Of a stretch of 43,719 nt of DNA, positions 14,675-23,682 are shown piece after piece. The stretch is taken from positions 31,340 through 75,058 of the forward strand of contig JAOZPE010000010.1 in the NCBI GenBank assembly GCA_029932915.1, written 5' to 3'. How positions within the stretch are numbered: position 1 is the stretch's first letter; every line of letters begins with the position of its first letter. Source of the DNA: Candidatus Krumholzibacteriia bacterium. GTDB lineage: Bacteria; Krumholzibacteriota; Krumholzibacteriia; JAJRXK01. A model generated the notes under the pieces. The model searched no databases. It saw only the letters and a list, made by a program, of their open reading frames with translations, and was not told where the DNA came from. The translations under genes were made by a program, and so were the position numbers.

Positions 14675-17464
14675 CTACTCCTTCTTCCCGGCCCCTTCGT
14701 CCTCACCCTGCCCCCACAGGAAGTCCCACCAGCTCCGGTCGCCCTTGAGGGTGCGGTCGAACCACGCCACGATGGTCTCACTCCAGAGCTTGCGGTGCGG
14801 GTATTCCAGGATCCAGTGCTTCTCCCCGCCGATGCGGATGAAGTCGACCTCCCGCCCGAGCACCTTCAGCGCGGTGTAGAGCTGTTCGCTCTCGCCGGGC
14901 GGCACGTTGTTGTCGATGTCGCCGTGCAGCAGGAGCAGGGGCGTATGGATCCGGTCGGCGCTGAAGAAGCTTCCCTGCTGCACGTAGAGATCGGCGGCAT
15001 TCCAGGGATACTTGCCGGCGGTGGCCACCGCGCTGTAGAACGCGCCCCAGTCGCCCTGACCCCAGTACGAACCCAGGAACGAGATGCCGGCGTGGCTCAC
15101 CGCCCCGGCGAAGAGATCGCTGTGGCTGACCAGGTATTCGGTCATGAAGCCGCCGTAGCTGGCGCCGATGCAACCGACCCGCTCGGGATCGACGAAGTCG
15201 TGCGCGGCCAGGAAGGCCTCGGTGCCCTCGAGGATGTCCCGGCCGGCGTGGCGTCCCCAGTCGTTCACGTGGCGGGCGCTGAACGCCTGTCCGAAGCCGG
15301 TCGCGCCGGAGGGCTGCAGTACGTACACCACGTAGCCGTTGGCGGCCCACCAGTTCTTCGGATAGCGCCCGCCGAAGTCGCGGGTGACCGGAGAGGTGCC
15401 CCCGTAGTAGTAGACGATGAGCGGCCACTTGCGTCCGGCGTTCTCCTCGAAACCGGGCGGATAGTAGATGCGCCCGATGATGGTGGTGCCGTCGCTGGCC
15501 TGGAAGTCCCAGTCCTCCACGCGCCCGAAGACCACCCGGTCGAAGCGCTCGGCGTTGGGAGCGGCCAACAGCTGCGGCTTCGACTTCCCCTGTGCCTTCT
15601 GCACGAAGATCCGTTCGGGCACCTTGGAGGACTCGGCCAGGTAGGCCAGCATGGTCCCGTCACGGCTCAGGGTGAGCCGGCCCGCCACATCCCCCGCGTT
15701 TGGGAGTTCCTCGAAGTGTTCCTTCCCCGGGTCCCAGCGATAGAGGAGGACCCGGCTGCCCGTCTCCGCCGTGCAGTACAGGGCGCCATCCTTGCGCGAC
15801 CACCGGAAGGCACCGACGGAGGGATCGAAGTCGAGGGTGATCGATCGCACCTGCAGGTCGTCGCGGTCGAGCAGGTAGAGTTGTTCGTCGTAGTCATTGG
15901 GGATGACGCCTTGGGGAAGGGCCACGCCGACGCGGCCGAAGGCCTCCGGCCCGCCCTGCACTGCGATGGTGCGACCGTCGGGCGCGTAGGCCGCCGCGCC
16001 GGCCCATTTGCTCTCGAAGAGCTTGCGCAGAGTGAGATCGTCCAGATCGAGCTCGTAGTACTCGGTGATGCTGAACGGTCTTTCGGTGCGGTCGTAGAGT
16101 TCGCGGGAGAAGAGCAGGAAGCGGCCGTCCGGCGCGATGTCCAGCAGCCGGGTGCTCTCCATTCCCGCGGTCAATCGCCGCGGCTGTCCGGCCGGCCACG
16201 GGGCGAAGTGGAGGTAGCCCTTGTCGCGGTAGTCGCTCCAGCGATCGGCCAGGTTCTCGTAGTGCTTGAAGTCGTCGTGCTTGCGACGGCCCTTCTCGGT
16301 GACCGTGTAGACCACGCCGCTGGCGTCGGGGAGCCAGCGGTAGCCGCCGAAGTGCTCCACCTTCTCGAGCACCATCTCCGTCGCCTGGCCCTCGAGGCCA
16401 GCCAGCCACAAGGTGGTCTTGCCCTCGTCAGAAGTGGTGAAGCTGTAGCGCTGCCCCTCGCCGGGGACCCAGGCGAACGATCCCAGTTTCCCCTCGCCCT
16501 CGAACGAGCGCACCAGGTGGCCGTCGCGCGTCGAACGGATCTCCCACCAGCTCCGCCGATCCTCGCTGGGCACACTGGGTTCGCGCAGGCGGTAGGCCAG
16601 CAGGCGTCCGTCCTCGGACAGCGTGAGTCCGTCGATCGAGCGGGCATCGAGCAGATCGCCCAGGCTCAGTGCATGCTGCGGCACGAGTTCGATAAACGGT
16701 TGCACCCCACCGGCCGTTTTCACTGCAGCCGCCACCTTCCACCCGTCCGGATCCCCCGGACCGCGCGCGGCGCGCACCAGCACCCGGTGCTTGCCCCGGG
16801 TCAACGGAAGCGAGGCCGTCCATGTGCCATCCCCTCCGTCGCCGTCCTTGCCCTCCGCCTTCTCCAGCTTCGCCTTCTCTCCGTCGACGAAGAGCTGAAG
16901 GAGAGGACCGCCATGCAGTTCGAGGGTGACGCGGGCGAAACGGCCGAGCCCGAGATAGAAGGCGGCCAGGGCCTGTTGCGCCACCGCCGAGTCCGCAGGA
17001 GCGGACATGGAGGCGAGATCGAGACCTTCCGGCCCGGTGGCGATCTCCTCCCACCGCAGTGTGCGGCGCGGTCCGTGCCAGGACACACCCGCCGCCGGCC
17101 ACAGCTCCTCCACCCCTGCGGGGGGCGCCTCCACCAGATCCTTCCACTTCAGCTCGTGCCGGGGTTCGTCGTGCAGGGCGGGCAGAGGCAGGGGCTGCGC
17201 CGGCACGACCAGCCACGACGAGACGGCAAGGGTGGTGGAATCGACCGGCGATGGCGAATCGGGTGACGCCGTCGAATCGAGCGGTGTCGCCTCGGAAGAA
17301 GCGGTCGGCAGGGAAGACGGCGCCGGCTGCACGGACACGGCCGCGGTCCCCGCCTTCGGGGAAGACAGCGCCGATTGTGCCGACAGGCTCGAGCCGAGCG
17401 CAAGGACGACGAACAATGTGCTCCAGGGGAGCGCGGCGCCGGGGATCCCACGGGGAAGATGCAT
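14675..17464 (-). CDS. Exported S9 family (prolyl oligopeptidase/DPP-like) serine peptidase
   Basis: The start chosen is ATG 17464, with AGAGAGG six to seven bases upstream (an ATG at 17497 lacks one), giving 929 residues. A signal peptide ends near residue 35 (SSLSAQ), followed by a Ser/Pro/Ala/Thr-rich linker. A small beta-domain at about 150-240 (PLLQLFVDGEKAKLEK, RGKHRVLVRAA) resembles PA14 or carbohydrate-binding modules. A beta-propeller (about 280-650) precedes the alpha/beta hydrolase domain. The catalytic triad is visible: Ser in GASYGGFMTEY (about 771), Asp in LLLHGDIDNNVPP (about 849), His in GGEKHWIL (about 882). It probably cleaves short peptides outside the cytoplasm. The gene follows an unknown 169-residue protein on the same strand. 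Confidence 0.93.
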   Translation of the reverse strand: MHLPRGIPGAALPWSTLFVVLALGSSLSAQSALSSPKAGTAAVSVQPAPSSLPTASSEATPLDSTASPDSPSPVDSTTLAVSSWLVVPAQPLPLPALHDEPRHELKWKDLVEAPPAGVEELWPAAGVSWHGPRRTLRWEEIATGPEGLDLASMSAPADSAVAQQALAAFYLGLGRFARVTLELHGGPLLQLFVDGEKAKLEKAEGKDGDGGDGTWTASLPLTRGKHRVLVRAARGPGDPDGWKVAAAVKTAGGVQPFIELVPQHALSLGDLLDARSIDGLTLSEDGRLLAYRLREPSVPSEDRRSWWEIRSTRDGHLVRSFEGEGKLGSFAWVPGEGQRYSFTTSDEGKTTLWLAGLEGQATEMVLEKVEHFGGYRWLPDASGVVYTVTEKGRRKHDDFKHYENLADRWSDYRDKGYLHFAPWPAGQPRRLTAGMESTRLLDIAPDGRFLLFSRELYDRTERPFSITEYYELDLDDLTLRKLFESKWAGAAAYAPDGRTIAVQGGPEAFGRVGVALPQGVIPNDYDEQLYLLDRDDLQVRSITLDFDPSVGAFRWSRKDGALYCTAETGSRVLLYRWDPGKEHFEELPNAGDVAGRLTLSRDGTMLAYLAESSKVPERIFVQKAQGKSKPQLLAAPNAERFDRVVFGRVEDWDFQASDGTTIIGRIYYPPGFEENAGRKWPLIVYYYGGTSPVTRDFGGRYPKNWWAANGYVVYVLQPSGATGFGQAFSARHVNDWGRHAGRDILEGTEAFLAAHDFVDPERVGCIGASYGGFMTEYLVSHSDLFAGAVSHAGISFLGSYWGQGDWGAFYSAVATAGKYPWNAADLYVQQGSFFSADRIHTPLLLLHGDIDNNVPPGESEQLYTALKVLGREVDFIRIGGEKHWILEYPHRKLWSETIVAWFDRTLKGDRSWWDFLWGQGEDEGAGKKE

Positions 17465-17591
17465 GACGAACCTCTCTGGAATGATCCGTTGCTTCATACG
17501 AAGAAGACACTCGAAGAAGAGCCGCCCGAGCGGCCCTCACCGGAAGAAACCCCACTGTCCGGGCCGGCACCGGCCCGTGGCCGCCGGGCGC

Positions 17592-18101
17592 CTACCACCA
17601 ACGCCATCGCTTGCGGCGGGAGCCCGAAGAAGAGGAGGCGCCGGATTCATCGCCTTCGACGACCGGACGGGGTACCCGCGCCCCTTCCTTCTCCATCTGC
17701 GCCTGGCGCATGGCCACCAGACCCTGCAACACCGCCTCGCGCTGGAGGGTGTCGCCGAGCTGGGGATCGAAGACCTCCCACCGGGTCCATCCCTGGAGCA
17801 TGAACACCAGGGCGAAGACCCGCGGGCCCCGCTCCATCACCCACGGGCGGGGGATCTCCGTCTCGATGCTCTCCAGCTGTCCCTCGGCGGGCAGGAAGCG
17901 GATGCCCATCGCGCCCCGATCGCCCTCCTCCGCGAATTCGTAGCTGCCATCCTCCAGCCGGCGGACGCCGGGAATGGCCACCAGACGTTCCTCCAGCTCG
18001 AGCCGTGACACCTCGGTGGCCTCCACGGACGGCTCGGGCCGCGACACCCCTTCGGCCGCAGTGGACGGCGGCCGCAGGACGATGCGATAGGGAGCTTCCA
18101 C
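17592..18101 (-). CDS. Unknown protein with Arg/Trp-rich C-terminal tail
   Basis: The start is GTG 18101, with AAGGAGA seven bases upstream; 169 residues. No signal peptide or membrane helix is seen. Residues 30-80 look like a small alpha/beta unit (LELEERLVAIPGVRRLEDGSYEF), and 80-140 carry PRPWVMERGPRVFALVFML and GWTRWEVFDPQLGD. The C-terminus is a Ser run followed by RRKRWRWW, an unusually basic aromatic tail that could contact membranes or nucleic acid. I do not recognise the family. The good ribosome site and codon use support a real gene. It lies between the large sorted exoprotein gene and the S9 peptidase on the same strand. Confidence 0.7.
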   Translation of the reverse strand: MEAPYRIVLRPPSTAAEGVSRPEPSVEATEVSRLELEERLVAIPGVRRLEDGSYEFAEEGDRGAMGIRFLPAEGQLESIETEIPRPWVMERGPRVFALVFMLQGWTRWEVFDPQLGDTLQREAVLQGLVAMRQAQMEKEGARVPRPVVEGDESGASSSSGSRRKRWRWW

Positions 18102-18239
18102 GACGTGTTCTCCTTCGAAGCCTCGCTTGGGCGGGCCGGTGGCCCCGGCTTCCCCTCTCCCGTTGCAGGCAGTGCCGACTCCCTGACGCCTGCCTGTTAC
18201 AGGCGGTACCGGCTTCCCGTTCCAAATGGCCCCGGTTCG

Positions 18240-20201
18240 CTACTTCAGGATCACGAACTTCCCCCGCTGGACCTCACCGGTGTCCAGGTTCTCCACCGCG
18301 AAGACGTAGAGCCCCGGCGCCAGGGCGCGGGTGTGTTCACTGAGCATGTCCCAGGCGACCTGACCGGTCGTGGCGTCCTCGCGCTGCAAGCGGTCCACCA
18401 GCGTTCCGCTGAGGTTGTAGATGGAGATCACCGCTCTCGCCGGCACGTTGGTGAAGTAGATGGTCCGCCCCAGTTCGGCCGGCTCGCCGGTGGGACGCCG
18501 CTGGTCGAAGAGCGAGCTGCCCCGGTAGGGGTTGGGATAGACACCCACCGGGTTGGGATTGTCCCCGCCACCGGGAGCCGATCCGGGGATGACCAGGATG
18601 GAGTTCTCGTTGAAACCGCTCTCGAGTTCGTCCAGTCCCAGCCGCGGCTGGCGATTGGCATAGGAGGTCACCGCGTACCAGTACGGGAAACCGTCGCGAA
18701 CCCCGCGGTCGATGTACTCGCGCTTGCCGTCGGTGGTCATCGGCGGCAGTCCCAGGTTGTAGCCCCAGATGTCCGGCGTGCCGTCGGGCCACACCACCCG
18801 GTCGAACTCGGCCAGCAGGGTGGCCTGTTCGAAGGGATCGCCGGTGATCGCCTCGCCGTCGATGCGGTAGATGCGGTAGCCCTGGAAGTCGTACTCACCG
18901 GTGAACTCGCTGCGGTGGTACTCCGGAGAGGCCTTCGTGGCGTCGTACTCGTCGCCCGGCTCCTCGCCGGGGTCCCAGCGCAGGACGACCTCGTTCTCGC
19001 GGGTGGTCACCTCCAGGACCGGGCTCGGCGGCCCGGAGGGAAGCTGGAAGCCCGCATCGAAGGTGCTCTGGGCGACCTGGCTGTTGCGCACCATGCCGGT
19101 GCTGTCCGGACCGGCCACCAGGGCGATGGTGAAGTGGGCCTGGTCGCCGGGAAGGAGCAGCGGCCACGGACCGATCGCGAGCAGCGACGACCAGTTGCCG
19201 ATCGCGTCGTAGTTGGTCTGGCCATCGTCGCCACGGTCGATCTGCCCAGAGGCCATGAAGCGGTACTTTCCGGTGTCGTAGCGCCGGCGGGCGTCGTTGA
19301 AACGCCACTGCCGGTAGGAGAGCACCGGAGGAAAACCGCCCTCGGCCCCGAGCAACCGTACCCCCGCCCACGACTCGGCCTTTCCCCCCTCCCCGTCGGC
19401 GTCGTAGCAGTACATGATGCGCGCCTCGGGATCGTCCGGATCGTCACCGGGAGCGATGAAGCCGTTGCGGTCGTCGTAGAAGTTCCAGCCGTTGGTCTCG
19501 TCGCCGGGAATGGTCACCGTCGTGTTGCCCACGCTCAGCTCGTTGTACCAGCCCAGGTAGACCTCGCTGAGCTCCTGATCGCTGACGTTCTCCACGGTGA
19601 AGTCGATGATGACGAAGTCGTCGGCGTAGGGAGGCGAGTAGGCCAGCACCTTCGTGTCCACCCGCAGACCCATGGCGATGTGGGGGTCGTCGGGGCTCGC
19701 GTCACCCGGTCCGAGTTCGTCGTACATGGAGAAATCGAACTCCTGATCGGCCAGGGCCGCGGTCGAGAAGTTCGGACTCAGCGGATTCGAACTGAGGACG
19801 ACGATGGTGTCCTCCGGGAGCGGACCGTATTCCTGGGTGGGCGAGGACTGGCCCGCGCTGGTGTCGTCCGCCCCGGCCGAGACCAGGGTATCGCCGGCCG
19901 CCTCGATCGCGCCTACCCAGATGCCGCCGACGAACATGTGCTCGACGTGCGAATTCAAGGGGTACTCGAAGCTCGGCGAACTGAGAGTGGGGTTCAGGAG
20001 ATTCCCGAAGTAGCCGACGTTGGTGACGCTCAGGCCCACGCTGCCGATGTTGGTGAAGACCGCCCTCGAAGTGCGCTTCAGCGCGCTGGCAGCGAAACGC
20101 CAGTCACCGGGACCGGCCCACGCCCTCCCGGGTGCCGTCAAGCAGACGGCCGCCGGCAGGATCGCCAGGACGATGAGGAGAAGGAACAGGCGGCGGTGCA
20201 T
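18240..20201 (-). CDS. Large exported protein with FlgD/type IX-like C-terminal sorting domain
   Basis: The start is ATG 20201, with AGGGA five bases upstream (an ATG at 20219 is an alternative); about 653 residues. The signal peptide ends near residue 29 (GRAWA). The body has beta-rich Fn3-like parts: PSPVLEVTTRENEVVLRWDP begins a module that continues to YRIYRIDGE. The last 100 residues carry the PNPY motif (VGVYPNPYRG), ISIYNLSGTLVDRLQ and a final strand GKFVILK, the layout of FCB C-terminal domains used for type IX secretion or surface attachment. No enzyme motif is visible. A good promoter lies upstream (20246-20274). Export is well supported; the secretion route is inferred. Confidence 0.88.
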   Translation of the reverse strand: MHRRLFLLLIVLAILPAAVCLTAPGRAWAGPGDWRFAASALKRTSRAVFTNIGSVGLSVTNVGYFGNLLNPTLSSPSFEYPLNSHVEHMFVGGIWVGAIEAAGDTLVSAGADDTSAGQSSPTQEYGPLPEDTIVVLSSNPLSPNFSTAALADQEFDFSMYDELGPGDASPDDPHIAMGLRVDTKVLAYSPPYADDFVIIDFTVENVSDQELSEVYLGWYNELSVGNTTVTIPGDETNGWNFYDDRNGFIAPGDDPDDPEARIMYCYDADGEGGKAESWAGVRLLGAEGGFPPVLSYRQWRFNDARRRYDTGKYRFMASGQIDRGDDGQTNYDAIGNWSSLLAIGPWPLLLPGDQAHFTIALVAGPDSTGMVRNSQVAQSTFDAGFQLPSGPPSPVLEVTTRENEVVLRWDPGEEPGDEYDATKASPEYHRSEFTGEYDFQGYRIYRIDGEAITGDPFEQATLLAEFDRVVWPDGTPDIWGYNLGLPPMTTDGKREYIDRGVRDGFPYWYAVTSYANRQPRLGLDELESGFNENSILVIPGSAPGGGDNPNPVGVYPNPYRGSSLFDQRRPTGEPAELGRTIYFTNVPARAVISIYNLSGTLVDRLQREDATTGQVAWDMLSEHTRALAPGLYVFAVENLDTGEVQRGKFVILK

Positions 20202-20245
20202 CTTTTCCCTGGGAAGCATGGAGATCGGCCTCTGGGCTGATGGAC

Positions 20246-20274
20246 AGCCTAATCCGCTCCGGCTGCGGGGTCAA
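20246..20274 (-). promoter_or_regulatory. Sigma-70-type promoter of the sorted exoprotein gene
   Basis: On the minus strand TTGACC (20269-20274) and TAGGCT (20246-20251) are separated by exactly 17 bases. The TAGGCT form of the -10 box is common in high-GC bacteria. Transcription would start near 20239, leaving a leader of about 38 bases. The -35 overlaps an inverted repeat GGGGTC-N8-GACCCC that could be an operator. Confidence 0.6.
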
Positions 20275-20368
20275 TCGTACGACCCCGATTTCCCGCTCCT
20301 TCCGGCCTCCGACGCCCCCACCCCTGGAGTGGGGGGCAGGGCCGCCACCGGATTCGACGGTGTACCCC

Positions 20369-20397
20369 TTGTCCCCACCCACCGGATGCGACACTAT
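20369..20397 (+). promoter_or_regulatory. Candidate promoter of the pirin gene
   Basis: TTGTCC (20369-20374) and CACTAT (20392-20397) lie 17 bases apart on the plus strand, about 57 bases upstream of the ATG at 20454. The match is modest. Confidence 0.3.
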
Positions 20398-20453
20398 GGA
20401 GAGGCCATCACCCATCCCCGGCGCGTCCCACGCTTCGACGATCGCGAGTGCCC

Positions 20454-21155
20454 ATGCTCACGCTTCGCAAGAGGGAAGATCGCGGACACATCCGCCACGA
20501 CTGCATCGACTCGTACCACACCTTCTCCTTCTCCCACTATTTCGATCCGGCCTTCACCGGGTTCCGCCGGCTGAAGGTCCTCAATGAAGACCTCTTCCCG
20601 CCGTCCTGCCCCGGCTACGACAAGCATCCCCACAAGAACATGGAGCTCCTGGTCCTCGTGCTCGAAGGCGAGTTGCGCCACTTCGACAGCATCGACGGCG
20701 AGATGGTGCTCCCGGCCGGGACGGTGCGGTGGATGAGCGCGGGACGAGGGATCTCCCACGCCGAGAGCAACGCCAGCGACGAGCTCCCCTGCCGGATGAT
20801 GGAGGTATGGTTCGATCCCACCCTGAACGACCTCGAGCCGCGGGCCCAGACCCTGCGGATCCCCTCCTTCACCGGAGAGAATCGAACGACCCTGATCGCC
20901 TCGTCCGACGGCCGCGACGGAAGCCTTCCGATCGGTCAGGAACTGCGGGTGCAGGTGATCGATCTCGTGGATGGTGGCAAGTCACGGCACTTCCCCGAAC
21001 CGGGACACGGCACCTGGTTCCAGCAGTTGAGCGGAGAGGTGCAGATCAACCAGCGCAGGCTGCGGCCCGGAGACGGCCTGGCGGCCGAACGCATCAGTCG
21101 GATCGAGATCACCGCGCTGAGCGACGCGCGCCTGATGCTCTTCGACCTTCCCTGA
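20454..21155 (+). CDS. Pirin family protein (cupin metalloprotein)
   Basis: This 233-residue protein starts at ATG 20454; a GTG two codons earlier is possible, but the pirin N-terminus normally begins as MLTLRKREDRGH does here. Metal ligands of the N-terminal cupin are visible as HxH in DKHPHKNMELL and HxE in GRGISHAESN. SYHTFSFSHYFDPAFTGF is the family signature near residue 20. Bacterial pirins of the YhhW type can act as quercetin dioxygenases or modulate metabolic enzymes; which applies here is unknown. The protein has the usual bicupin length, its second cupin lacking metal ligands. It converges with the acyl-CoA synthetase gene, 42 bases away. Confidence 0.92.
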   Translation: MLTLRKREDRGHIRHDCIDSYHTFSFSHYFDPAFTGFRRLKVLNEDLFPPSCPGYDKHPHKNMELLVLVLEGELRHFDSIDGEMVLPAGTVRWMSAGRGISHAESNASDELPCRMMEVWFDPTLNDLEPRAQTLRIPSFTGENRTTLIASSDGRDGSLPIGQELRVQVIDLVDGGKSRHFPEPGHGTWFQQLSGEVQINQRRLRPGDGLAAERISRIEITALSDARLMLFDLP

Positions 21156-21197
21156 TCGTCCTGCGCTCGGATCATCCGCCGCCGCGCGCGCCGGCCC

Positions 21198-23453
21198 TCA
21201 ACACGGCCTTCCCTGCCAGTAGTCGACCGCGGCCGACAGGGCGCGGCTCGCCCGATCGATCTTGCGGTACACCGGCAATCCGGCGCGCTCGAGCAGCAGG
21301 ACGCTCGGGTCGTACAGACGGCCCGAGTCGATGACGAAGACCATGGGCTTGCTCGACTCCCGGCTGAGACGGATGAGTTCGCCGGGAAGGGAGTGCATGG
21401 AGAAGATGTTCTCGTCGTGCCGGCCGCTCAGGTCGGGGGCGAGGATGTCCAAGGCCGGCGTGGCGGGAACCGCCGATACGATGAGCGCGTCGACCTCCGG
21501 CGCTTCGGCGATGGCGCGGACCGCGGCCACGAATGCCTTCGTGTCGGTCATCGGCGTGGCGTCCACCGGATTGCCGGTGTGCGCGATCTCGGGCAACACC
21601 TCGGACAGACGCGTGCGCGTCGCCTCGCTGAACTCGCTCAACTTCAGGTGATAGAGGTGGTCGGTCACCGCACCGGCCTCGAAGCCCGCATTGGTGATGA
21701 CGCCGACCCGCGCTCCCTGCGCCCGCTTCCCCGAGAGCATGGTCAACACCTTCGTGTAGTCCTCGAACTGGTTCAGGGTGTCGCACACGATCGCGCCGGC
21801 CTGGGTCAACAGGCTGCGGGCCACGGTGTAGTCGCCCGCGATGCTCGCGGTGTGGCTGGCCGCGGCCTTGGCTCCGCCCTCGGTCATGCCCGCCTTGTAC
21901 ACCACCACCGCCTTGTCCGCGGCCACCGCGCGGCGGACGAGACGCACGAAGCGCTCGCCCTCGGTGGGCTGGAAACCCTCGATGTAGAAACCGAAGACCT
22001 CCACGTCGTCCTCGTACTCGAGGTAGTACTCGAGCAGGTCCGAGGCGGTCAGGTCCATCTCGTTCCCGTAGGAGACGGAGACACGGGGAAAGATGATGCC
22101 GTCCAGGTTGGAGGTGAAGCTCACCAGGTAGGCGCCCGATTGGCTGACCGCCACCAGGTTGTTTCCCGGCGCCTCGTGGAAGGGCAGCTTGTAGGTGGGC
22201 AGGAAGAAGGTGTTGTACTCGTGCTTGGCGACGATGCCCAGACAGTTGCCCCCGACCATCACCGGGCCCCCGTCTTCGCGCTCGCGCGAAGCGGCCAGGA
22301 TGTCCTGGATGCGGCGTTCCAGATCCCTCTGGCCGGTCTCGGCGAAACCGCCGGGGATGAGGATGATGCTGCGCGCGCGGCCGGTCTCGGCGATCTCGGC
22401 GATGATGTCGGGAACGGCGGGGGCGGGAACCGCGATCACCGCCAGATCGACGGGCTCGGGCAGCGAGGCCAGATCGGGGACACAGGGTACGCCGTCGATG
22501 CGCTCGGCCTTGGGATGGATCGCCCACAGCTTGCCGTAGGTGATGCCCTCGCTGGCCTTCAGGTTGTCCAGGATGATGCGGCCGGCGTTCATCGCCTTGG
22601 TGGACGCGCCGAAGACCGCCGCACTGCGCGGATGCAGGAGGTGGCGGATGCGGGTGATCGGACGCGGCTTGCGCGGCGGCGCCTGTACCACATCCAGACG
22701 CGCCATGGCATCGAGCGCGAGCAGGCCGCCCTCGTGGGCCACGATGGGATTCAGCTCGAGTTCGCTGAGACGAAGCCCGCCCACCTCCACTTCCTCGGTG
22801 AAGAGGGCGGCAAGGGAGGCGAAGACCCCGGCCAGCTTCTGCGCGTCCAGCGGAGGCGCCGGATGCAGGCGACTGGCCTGCAGGGCGATCGCGCCGAGCG
22901 CGCCCTGCCGCAGGCATTCGAGCTGCCGATCGACGTCCAGTCCATCGGCGTTCATCAACAGGTGGGCGCGCTCACCGCCCAGGCGCCCGTACCACTCGCT
23001 GAGCAGCCCCCCCAGGCCGAACATCAGGTAGGGACCGAGGGCCGGATCGCGCCGCGCGCTCAGGAGGTACTCGACCCCGGGACGATCGGTCTCGACAGCG
23101 ATCTTCTCCACCACCAGCGCGCCTTCGATGTGCGCGTCAGGGGCCCGGCGGGCGACCTCCTCCCACATCTCGTCCAGGGCCGCCGTGACCTCCGCTTCGC
23201 CGCCGCCGACCATGCGCACCCCGCCGACGTCGCTCTTGTGGAGGATCTCCGGAGACACCACCTTCAGCACCACCTCGGTGGCACCCATCGCGGCCAGCTC
23301 GGCCGCGTCGGGCCGCTCTCCCCGGGGCACGAAGAGATGGCGGGGGGTGTCGATGCCCAGGCTCTGCAACAGGGCATAGGCTTCGTGCTCGAGCAGGACC
23401 TGCCGGCCCTGTTCGTGCGCTCGGCCGAGGATCTCTTGGACGGTCAGGGACAT
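21198..23453 (-). CDS. ADP-forming acetyl/acyl-CoA synthetase, fused beta-alpha subunits
   Basis: The start is ATG 23453 with GGAG eight bases upstream, giving 751 residues; the frame continues upstream as noise. The order is an ATP-grasp (beta) domain at about 1-235, with VVLKVVSPEILHKSDVGGV, then the CoA-binding and ligase (alpha) domains from about 265. HPRSAAVFGAS opens the CoA-binding part, GGNCLGI follows, and the phosphohistidine segment SHTASIAGDY is near residue 534. The enzyme interconverts acyl-CoA, ADP and phosphate with acid, CoA and ATP, conserving energy from acyl-CoA. The beta-first order differs from the alpha-first order of many archaeal and Pat-like fusions. The acyl group (acetate, propionate or another) cannot be told. 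Confidence 0.92.
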   Translation of the reverse strand: MSLTVQEILGRAHEQGRQVLLEHEAYALLQSLGIDTPRHLFVPRGERPDAAELAAMGATEVVLKVVSPEILHKSDVGGVRMVGGGEAEVTAALDEMWEEVARRAPDAHIEGALVVEKIAVETDRPGVEYLLSARRDPALGPYLMFGLGGLLSEWYGRLGGERAHLLMNADGLDVDRQLECLRQGALGAIALQASRLHPAPPLDAQKLAGVFASLAALFTEEVEVGGLRLSELELNPIVAHEGGLLALDAMARLDVVQAPPRKPRPITRIRHLLHPRSAAVFGASTKAMNAGRIILDNLKASEGITYGKLWAIHPKAERIDGVPCVPDLASLPEPVDLAVIAVPAPAVPDIIAEIAETGRARSIILIPGGFAETGQRDLERRIQDILAASREREDGGPVMVGGNCLGIVAKHEYNTFFLPTYKLPFHEAPGNNLVAVSQSGAYLVSFTSNLDGIIFPRVSVSYGNEMDLTASDLLEYYLEYEDDVEVFGFYIEGFQPTEGERFVRLVRRAVAADKAVVVYKAGMTEGGAKAAASHTASIAGDYTVARSLLTQAGAIVCDTLNQFEDYTKVLTMLSGKRAQGARVGVITNAGFEAGAVTDHLYHLKLSEFSEATRTRLSEVLPEIAHTGNPVDATPMTDTKAFVAAVRAIAEAPEVDALIVSAVPATPALDILAPDLSGRHDENIFSMHSLPGELIRLSRESSKPMVFVIDSGRLYDPSVLLLERAGLPVYRKIDRASRALSAAVDYWQGRPC

Positions 23454-23544
23454 CGGCGATCTCCGGGAAATGGGTGTCGGAGCGGTGGACGGAGCGGTCG
23501 CGCAAGCCCGCCGACGCGGAACGATCGGCCGTGGGCTCACCGCT

Positions 23545-23572
23545 ATCTTAGCCTGCGGCCGGTGGGCACCAA
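23545..23572 (-). promoter_or_regulatory. Candidate promoter of the acyl-CoA synthetase gene
   Basis: On the minus strand TTGGTG (23567-23572) and TAAGAT (23545-23550) are 16 bases apart, about 90 bases upstream of ATG 23453. It lies just beyond the terminator at 23594-23619, as expected for a new transcription unit. Confidence 0.4.
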
Positions 23573-23593
23573 GGTCTTTTTGCCGATGGAAAA

Positions 23594-23619
23594 GGGCCCG
23601 GCGGAGATCCACCGGGCCC
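23594..23619 (-). terminator. Rho-independent terminator of the OB-fold exoprotein gene
   Basis: GGGCCCGG and CCGGGCCC form an 8-bp stem with a ten-base loop, followed on the minus strand by TTTTCC. It lies 64 bases after the stop at 23683. The plus strand also has a T-rich stretch after it, so it may work both ways. Confidence 0.75.
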
Positions 23620-23682
23620 TCGTTCCTTTTCGCAGGCGGAGGGCGCGCGCGAAGCGCCGCCGTCCGCGGGGGTGTTCCTCGT

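Noticed and set aside
14630-17266. 878-codon plus-strand frame over the S9 peptidase
   Set aside because: Antisense shadow of a well-supported peptidase.
17561-17576. GGGCCGG-CA-CCGGCCC palindrome as a terminator
   Set aside because: Only a two-base loop and no T-run; ordinary for this GC content.
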